A DNA stretch of 11,008 bases from an uncultured Lentisphaeria bacterium (GTDB lineage Bacteria > Verrucomicrobiota > Lentisphaeria > JABSQK01 > CAJWLW01): positions 1 through 11,008 of the forward strand of contig CAJWLW010000148.1 in the NCBI GenBank assembly GCA_913042885.1, in the 5' to 3' direction. The position numbers and the translations under genes were made by a program. The notes below the pieces were generated by a model. The model did no database searches and was not told the origin of the DNA. It saw only the letters and a program-made list of their open reading frames with translations. Position 1 is the stretch's first letter; each line of letters begins with the position of its first letter. This document shows positions 6,176 to 11,008 of this stretch, in pieces.

Positions 6176-7184
6176 CGAACCACAGTCTCACAGCACCGGA
6201 CTGCAGGGGGTGCTCGACGCATTGCGGGTGATTACGGTCATCGGCAAGGGCGTCGTTGTCCTGCTGGTCATTGGTTTTTGTTTCAGCGGTGTCCGCAGTC
6301 TCGACGACTCTGAGATGGGCATCGTGCTGCGCTTTGGCGCGATGCATGGCGAAGTGCGACAGGAATCCGGTCCGATTATAGCGCTGCCGTATCCGATCGA
6401 CGAGATTGTTACGATTCCCGCAAAACGCCTCCGCACCATCAAGTCCGACACGCACTGGTACGCCTTGACCGAAGAGGAAGAGCGTACCGGGGAGGACGAA
6501 ACGGCCACCGGTACGTTGTCGCCCGGTGTCGATGGTTCTTTGTTGACCGCCGATCAGAATCTCGTGCATGCTGCCTGCAGCCTGAACTATCGCGTTACTG
6601 ATCCGAAGAAGTTCATTTTCGACTACGGTGACAGCGAGGCACTGCTGCGCGTACATCTGGATGACCTCATTGTCAAAACAGCGGCTGTGCGTACAGCAGC
6701 GGATGCTGTTGGCGATCCGACCGGTTTCGGCCTGCAGATCATTCGCGGTTTGAACGGGCTTGGCCTCGGCCTCGAGATTGATTCGATCGACATGAACGTG
6801 GAGTGGCCGCGTCTTGTCAAGCCGGACATCACAAAAGTTGCCGACGCGACGAACGACAAGGGTCGCAGGATCGCGGATGCCGGCAGCTACGGGCGCCGCC
6901 GGGAAAACGAAGCGAAAAGCGAGGCTTCAAAGATCGAATTCGAAGCCCTTGCCTGGGCTCAGGAACACGTTGGCCGCACCGTTGCCGATGCCCGCACGTT
7001 CGAAAGGCTCTATCCGAAGTACCTTGCGAACCCGGACGTTGTGCGCCGCACACTGTACGAGGACCGCATGCGCCGCATTGTCGCGGATGCCGCCGAAATT
7101 TTCCTGATTCGCGACAGCGATAAACGCGAACTCCGCATCGATCTGCAAAGACGCCGCAAGCCGAAGAACGAGGCGAATGATTAA
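6168..7184 (+). CDS. hflK: HflK-type SPFH/Band 7 protein (second HflK of the cluster)
   Basis: The 338-residue protein has a membrane anchor at about 22-41 and an SPFH domain beginning DDSEMGIVLRFG (46-57). LLTADQNLVHAACSLNYRVTDP (125-146) corresponds to the HflK segment that in E. coli reads LTSDENVV...VQYRVTNP. The C-terminus, FERLYPKYLANPDVVRRTLY (278-297), matches the HflK pattern of LLPEYKAAPE-x-x-x-ERLY. An acidic loop at 102-112 (EEEERTGEDE) sits just before the LTADQN strand. With the upstream HflK-like protein and HflC it gives a K-C-K set, suggesting a hetero-oligomer of three components. The ATG is inside the hflC end (8-base overlap) and is served by AAAGGAA at 6154-6160. Its own stop overlaps the P-type ATPase start by eight bases. 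The symbol reflects family type, not proven orthology. Confidence 0.85.
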   Translation: MSDEPQSHSTGLQGVLDALRVITVIGKGVVVLLVIGFCFSGVRSLDDSEMGIVLRFGAMHGEVRQESGPIIALPYPIDEIVTIPAKRLRTIKSDTHWYALTEEEERTGEDETATGTLSPGVDGSLLTADQNLVHAACSLNYRVTDPKKFIFDYGDSEALLRVHLDDLIVKTAAVRTAADAVGDPTGFGLQIIRGLNGLGLGLEIDSIDMNVEWPRLVKPDITKVADATNDKGRRIADAGSYGRRRENEAKSEASKIEFEALAWAQEHVGRTVADARTFERLYPKYLANPDVVRRTLYEDRMRRIVADAAEIFLIRDSDKRELRIDLQRRRKPKNEAND

Positions 7185-9063
7185 GCAACCAAAAATCGGG
7201 CGCATGCTGATTTGGGCCGTTGCCGGTTTGGCATTCATCCTCAACGCGTTGATTACACGACGGGCGATCGATGACGGTGGCTTTGTTGCGTCGGTAAGTG
7301 CCTTGATTGCCACCGTCGTTTTGCTGGTGCCGATTATCGCCGCGATTTGGCGCGACCTGCGCCAGGCCCGCATGCGTATGCACGAGCTCGTTGTTGTTGC
7401 AGTCTTTGCGAGTGCCGTCCTGGGTGACTTTGTGACGTCCGCCTGTATCGCGCTTTTCATGCTGCTCTCGATCATCATCGAGATGCGTACCGCCAGCGGA
7501 GCCAAAGCCTCGCTCGAAGCACTGGCGCGTCTGTCGCCTGGCCAGGCCCGCCGCCGTCGCGTCGACGGCAAGGAAGAGGAGGTTGATGTTGGTGATCTGC
7601 AGGTGGGCGATACGGTGATTGTCCGGCCCGGCGAGAACATCCTGGCCGACGGCAAGATCGCCAGAGGGCGCAGCTCGGTTGACGAGGCCAATATCACCGG
7701 CGAATCCCTGCCGGTTGACAAGGCGGAAGACGATCAGGTTTTTGCCGGCACCCTGAATCTCACGGGCGCTTTCGATATGACCGTTGAGCGGGCCGGTGAG
7801 GACACGACGATCGGGCGGGTGCGTGAGCTCATCCTAAAAGCGGAGGCCAGTCGCCTGCCGTTCGTGCGGTTAATCGATGAATACTTCAAGTACTACACGC
7901 CGCTCGTGCTGGTGATTGCTGCGACGGTCCTTTTCTTTACACGCACCGAGCCGGACAGCATCGATCGGGTAGTGGCTTTGCTGGTTGTCTGTTGTCCCAT
8001 CACCATCATCCTGGCGACACCCGCGGCCATCGTTGCGGCGCTGGCTGCGGCCGCCCGGCTCGGGGTGTACATCAAGGACGTCAATGACATCGAATCGATG
8101 GCGCGCACCGATGCTTTCGTTTTCGACAAGACTGGCACGCTGACGACGGGGATCCTCGAGGTCGCCCGCCTGGCGCCGATGACAGACGTCGAATCCACTG
8201 AGTTGCTGCGTGCCGCGGCCATTGCCGAGCACGGTAGCAACCATCCTGTCGCGTTGGCCATACAGAAGCTGGCTGTCAAAGTAAACCTGAAAATCCGTGC
8301 CCCCCGAGAGCTTCACGAGGAACCCGGCCGCGGCGTCCATGCAAGCACCGAGGACGGCAACCTTCACGTCGGGAATCTGGCGTGGATGCAGGAGAACGGC
8401 CTGGCGCGCGAGGCATTCGAGAAGATCGACGAGGCCGAAGCATCGGGCATGAGCCTGTTGTTTGTCAGCCGCGACAAGCGGCCGCTCGGTTGGATCGGCA
8501 TCAGCGACCAGCCGCGGACTGATGCTGCCGGCAGCATCAGTGAACTCAAGTCTTCGGGCTGTCGACTTATAGCTATGGTGTCCGGCGATCGTCAGCAGGT
8601 CGTTGACAACGTGGCGGGTGTCGTCGGTCTCCAGGATTGCCAGGGCGAGTGCACGCCGTCAGACAAGGTGACCTACATAGACGACATCAAAGACCAGGGG
8701 TATCGTGTTGCTTTCGTCGGTGACGGAGTGAACGACGGACCTGCTCTGGCGTCGAGCCACATCGGTATTGCCATGGGAGCGGCCGGCAGTGACGTTGCGA
8801 TCGAAAGTGCAACGATCGCGCTGATGAACAATGAGCTTGATCGTCTGCCGTTCCTGCTGCGGCTGGCGCGCCAGCTGCGCGCGGTGATCATGCAGAATTT
8901 CAGTGTTGGCGGGCTGCTGATTGTCGGTGGCGTGACGCTCAGCGCCATGGGCATTCTGTCGCCGATTCTGGCGGCAGTGATCCAGGTTGCCGGCGCACTG
9001 TGCGTGGCGATGAACAGTGCCCGCCTGATCCGGCAGGGTGAAGAATTGGAGACAGCACAATGA
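7177..9063 (+). CDS. P1B-like P-type ATPase, no N-terminal metal-binding domain, unusual CCPI motif
   Basis: This 628-residue pump couples ATP hydrolysis to ion movement across the inner membrane. It shows the actuator loop TGES (174-177), the phosphorylation site DKTGTLT with Asp317, a P1B-style HP locus GSNHP (353-357) and the hinge GDGVNDGPAL (515-524). About eight membrane segments fit P1B topology: four before the actuator domain, two around 238-292, two at 573-612. There is no N-terminal heavy-metal-associated domain or His-rich tail. In transmembrane helix six, where P1B pumps usually have CPC, CPH, SPC or TPC, the sequence is C272-C273-P274-I275. Cys273 and Pro274 align with CP of CPC, and Ile replaces the second Cys. 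Gly521 replaces the usual Ala of GDGxNDAP. Ion specificity therefore cannot be called. The ATG overlaps the hflK stop, and the TGA overlaps the next ATG (ATGA). Confidence 0.92.
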   Translation: MIKQPKIGRMLIWAVAGLAFILNALITRRAIDDGGFVASVSALIATVVLLVPIIAAIWRDLRQARMRMHELVVVAVFASAVLGDFVTSACIALFMLLSIIIEMRTASGAKASLEALARLSPGQARRRRVDGKEEEVDVGDLQVGDTVIVRPGENILADGKIARGRSSVDEANITGESLPVDKAEDDQVFAGTLNLTGAFDMTVERAGEDTTIGRVRELILKAEASRLPFVRLIDEYFKYYTPLVLVIAATVLFFTRTEPDSIDRVVALLVVCCPITIILATPAAIVAALAAAARLGVYIKDVNDIESMARTDAFVFDKTGTLTTGILEVARLAPMTDVESTELLRAAAIAEHGSNHPVALAIQKLAVKVNLKIRAPRELHEEPGRGVHASTEDGNLHVGNLAWMQENGLAREAFEKIDEAEASGMSLLFVSRDKRPLGWIGISDQPRTDAAGSISELKSSGCRLIAMVSGDRQQVVDNVAGVVGLQDCQGECTPSDKVTYIDDIKDQGYRVAFVGDGVNDGPALASSHIGIAMGAAGSDVAIESATIALMNNELDRLPFLLRLARQLRAVIMQNFSVGGLLIVGGVTLSAMGILSPILAAVIQVAGALCVAMNSARLIRQGEELETAQ

Positions 9064-10199
9064 CCGGGACGACCATGGAAGCGGCAGTAGTCGGGGAAAA
9101 ACTTTCGAAGGTATTCAAGGACTTCTGGGGCCGCAACAAGGTGAAGGCGCTTAGCAATGTCGATATGGCTATTCCAAAGGGGGCTATTTTCGGCCTGCTT
9201 GGCCCCAACGGCGCTGGCAAATCGACGTTGATCAAACTCATTCTCGGTCACCTTTATCCCACGACCGGGCGCCTGGCTGTTTTCGGAAAACCGCCGCGGG
9301 ACGTTGCCGTCAAGCAGCACATGGGCTATCTGCCGGAGCGTTCATTTTTCTACAAACACCTGACGGCAGCGGAGATCCTCAAGTACTTCGGCATGATTCT
9401 GAACCTCAGTCGCGAACAGATTGCCAGCCGTACGGAACAACTGCTGGAGATGGTCGGTTTGGAAGCCGCCCGAGATCGCATGGCGGGCGAGTTTTCTCAC
9501 GGCATGGGTCGCCGGCTCGGCCTGGCACAAGCGCTCCTGAACGATCCGGATCTGCTGATTCTCGATGAGCCGACTGCTGGGCTCGACCCGATTGGGTGTC
9601 GTGAAGTGAAGGACCTGATCATCACCCTGGGCAAACGAGGCAAGACGGTCCTGCTGACCAGTCACCTGCTGTCGGATGTCGAGGACGTGTGCGACGAAAT
9701 TATGCTGCTTTACGGCGGCCAGGTGCAGACCCATGGCAAAGTCGGTGAGTTGCTGCGCGACAGTAACCGCCTTCGCCTGGAGTTTCCCGTAGTGAGTGAT
9801 CAGACGCTGGAATCGGCGCGCGCGGCGCTGGCGGCGGAAATTTCGCCCGATGCCATCGTCGTGGATTCACCGATCGAGAATCTCGAGAGTTTCTTCCTCA
9901 AAATGGTGGCGCAGCGCGACCGTCAGCAACACGACACTGCTGGGGCCAGAATGGGCCGAGGCGTTGCTGCTTACCTGCGCGATGATCAGTACGCCGATCA
10001 CAGTCTGGTCGACACCGGCGTTCTCGATACGTTGTCCCGGGAGCAACCGACCGAATCGCCGTCGAGTAACGCCTCTCCCGAGCCGCAGATTGACGCCGCG
10101 GCACTCACTGATCTCACCGAACCCGAAGTCGTCGATTCCGGTGACGACGACGACGACGACAACATCGACACGAACCTGCTGGGCGATCTGACGAAGTAA
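9060..10199 (+). CDS. ABC transporter ATP-binding protein with acidic C-terminal tail
   Basis: This is the ATPase subunit of an ABC-2-type exporter. Its nucleotide-binding domain has Walker A GPNGAGKST (48-56), GYLPE at the Q-loop position (89-93, Glu in place of Gln), signature FSHGM (145-149) in place of LSGGQ, Walker B and catalytic Glu in LLILDEP (165-171), and switch His202 in TSHLL. The regulatory segment ends near 285. Beyond it lies a tail of about 95 residues, rich in D, E, S and P and ending with six Asp from a (GAC)6 tract, then NIDTNLLGDLTK. This tail is absent from most family members I know. It shares ATGA with the P-type ATPase stop; GGAG is at 9048-9051. An alternative ATG at 9075 would shorten it by five residues. 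Likely partners are the permeases at 2453 and 10270. Confidence 0.93.
   Translation: MTGTTMEAAVVGEKLSKVFKDFWGRNKVKALSNVDMAIPKGAIFGLLGPNGAGKSTLIKLILGHLYPTTGRLAVFGKPPRDVAVKQHMGYLPERSFFYKHLTAAEILKYFGMILNLSREQIASRTEQLLEMVGLEAARDRMAGEFSHGMGRRLGLAQALLNDPDLLILDEPTAGLDPIGCREVKDLIITLGKRGKTVLLTSHLLSDVEDVCDEIMLLYGGQVQTHGKVGELLRDSNRLRLEFPVVSDQTLESARAALAAEISPDAIVVDSPIENLESFFLKMVAQRDRQQHDTAGARMGRGVAAYLRDDQYADHSLVDTGVLDTLSREQPTESPSSNASPEPQIDAAALTDLTEPEVVDSGDDDDDDNIDTNLLGDLTK
10143..10160 (+). repeat. (GAC)6 trinucleotide repeat inside the ABC ATPase gene
   Basis: Six uninterrupted GAC codons encode an Asp run near the end of the ATPase tail. Pure trinucleotide tracts can change length by slippage without breaking frame. 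Confidence 0.85.
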
Positions 10200-10269
10200 C
10201 TGTCCCTGATCAGCGTTTGCACTCTGCAGCCCGTTAACTTCATCACGCAGCTTTTAACTGTCCCATTCG

Positions 10270-11008
10270 ATGCGCCAGACCCTGACGATTGCACGTTTGA
10301 CGTTCCTGCTTGCCGTCCGTACCGGCATGTTGTGGGGGACGCTGGTGCTGGCGGTCGGGGTTGCGGCATTTATTTTTTTCGTGTCCACTGGTGACGGTGT
10401 GTTGGTGAACGAGCTGCAGCTGCGTGTTCAGTACAGCTACGCGATCAGCTACAGCCTGCTTACCTTGATGATAATCGCGACGGCTTGTTTCACGGTGCGC
10501 TCCCAGATCGACGGGCGACAGCTTCATTTGCTCACCTCGCGGCCGATATCCCGCGGCCGCATCTGGCTGGGGCAATGGCTTGGGTTGCTCGGAAGCGCTG
10601 CGGTCATCGAGGTGGCGCTGATCCTGACGCTTCTCGGCTGTGCCTGGGCCTATGGCCAGTCGTATACGGACGACCAGATATCCGAAGCACAATCGTTTTA
10701 CGGTGTTATCAAGCACGAGAGTCATCCCGTGGAGATTGCGCTCAAGGAGTTGACCAATATCCGCATTGACAACCTGGTCGTCGCCGGCAAGCTCGACCGC
10801 GGCAAGGTCGATCTGGCGACTTGGAAGCGCAACTACGAAAAGATCCAGCGGGCCGATCAACTGCTTGCGCCTGGTGCCGAGAAATCGTGGCAGTTCGATC
10901 TGGGGGCGAAGCCGACGCGCGGTGATTCGGTCGATCTGAAATTCCGTTTCTATGCCAATGACAGCCGCAGCTTGATCAATGGTATCTGGCAACTCTCGGC
11001 GCCGGGAC
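10270..11008 (+). CDS. ABC-2-type permease with extracytoplasmic domain, C-terminus cut by window end
   Basis: The frame is open from ATG 10270 to the window edge (246 codons seen). The protein starts MRQTLTIARLTFLLAV, with a membrane segment at about 20-38, another at 57-75, and one at about 106-128. Between the second and third lies LHLLTSRPISRGRIWLGQWLG (85-105), the same ABC-2 pattern as in the first permease (SRPI then G-x-W-x-G). After residue 130 comes a soluble, probably periplasmic region of at least 115 residues with polar, strand-like composition (for example SVDLKFRFYAND near 220-231). An in-frame TAA at 10255 limits the start to 10258 or later. There is no Shine-Dalgarno, and 70 bases separate it from the ATPase stop. 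It is likely the second membrane subunit of the same exporter; further membrane segments are expected beyond the window. Confidence 0.8.
   Translation, partial: MRQTLTIARLTFLLAVRTGMLWGTLVLAVGVAAFIFFVSTGDGVLVNELQLRVQYSYAISYSLLTLMIIATACFTVRSQIDGRQLHLLTSRPISRGRIWLGQWLGLLGSAAVIEVALILTLLGCAWAYGQSYTDDQISEAQSFYGVIKHESHPVEIALKELTNIRIDNLVVAGKLDRGKVDLATWKRNYEKIQRADQLLAPGAEKSWQFDLGAKPTRGDSVDLKFRFYANDSRSLINGIWQLSAPG

Noticed and set aside
9796..10191. 131-codon frame overlapping the ABC ATPase tail
   Set aside because: It is Arg/Ser/Thr-rich, as expected from a shifted reading of GAC- and TCG-rich codons. The ATPase frame carries the continuous domain.
10200..10269. Terminator or promoter between the ABC ATPase and the second permease
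   Set aside because: Only small palindromes (CTGATCAG, GTTAAC) are present. There is no stem plus T-run and no good promoter pair.

Overview
The window is a compact, moderately GC-rich bacterial chromosome segment that is almost fully coding. It holds one truncated minus-strand gene, a 601-base divergent intergenic region, hflX, and then a tightly packed plus-strand run of seven genes; the last gene is cut by the window end. I see no tRNA, rRNA, CRISPR array, insertion sequence or phage gene. The organism cannot be fixed from sequence alone. The layout (a polytopic HflK-like protein, HflC, a second HflK, a heavy-metal-type P-type ATPase and ABC-2 genes) recalls gene neighbourhoods I associate with the PVC superphylum (Planctomycetes, Lentisphaerota/Kiritimatiellota, Verrucomicrobia). 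That is an inference from memory, not a database result.

Layout. Positions 333 to 1 (minus strand) encode the N-terminus of an acidic, proline-rich, apparently disordered protein of unknown function. Positions 334-934 are non-coding, with several inverted and direct repeats and a plausible promoter for hflX. HflX (935-2224) is a ribosome-associated GTPase. After a 228-base gap containing an 8-bp direct repeat with 11-bp period, the run begins: an ABC-2-type permease (2453-3397), an HflK-like SPFH protein with about seven N-terminal membrane segments (3394-5250), HflC (5267-6175), a second HflK (6168-7184), a P1B-like P-type ATPase without an N-terminal metal-binding domain (7177-9063), an ABC ATPase with an acidic tail (9060-10199), and a second, different ABC-2-type permease (10270 to the window end).

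Working model. Overlaps of 4 or 8 bases between most neighbours argue for one co-transcribed, translationally coupled operon. Known HflK/HflC assemblies are membrane-anchored cages that regulate FtsH and enclose membrane proteins. Here a K-C-K SPFH set is coupled to an ion-pumping ATPase and to an ABC exporter whose parts flank the SPFH and pump genes. The simplest reading is an SPFH membrane microdomain that organises or quality-controls the pump and exporter. The substrate is unknown. In E. coli hflX lies directly upstream of hflK-hflC, so part of that linkage is kept here, with an ABC permease and a regulatory gap inserted. The whole assembly is the best candidate in this window for an undescribed system.
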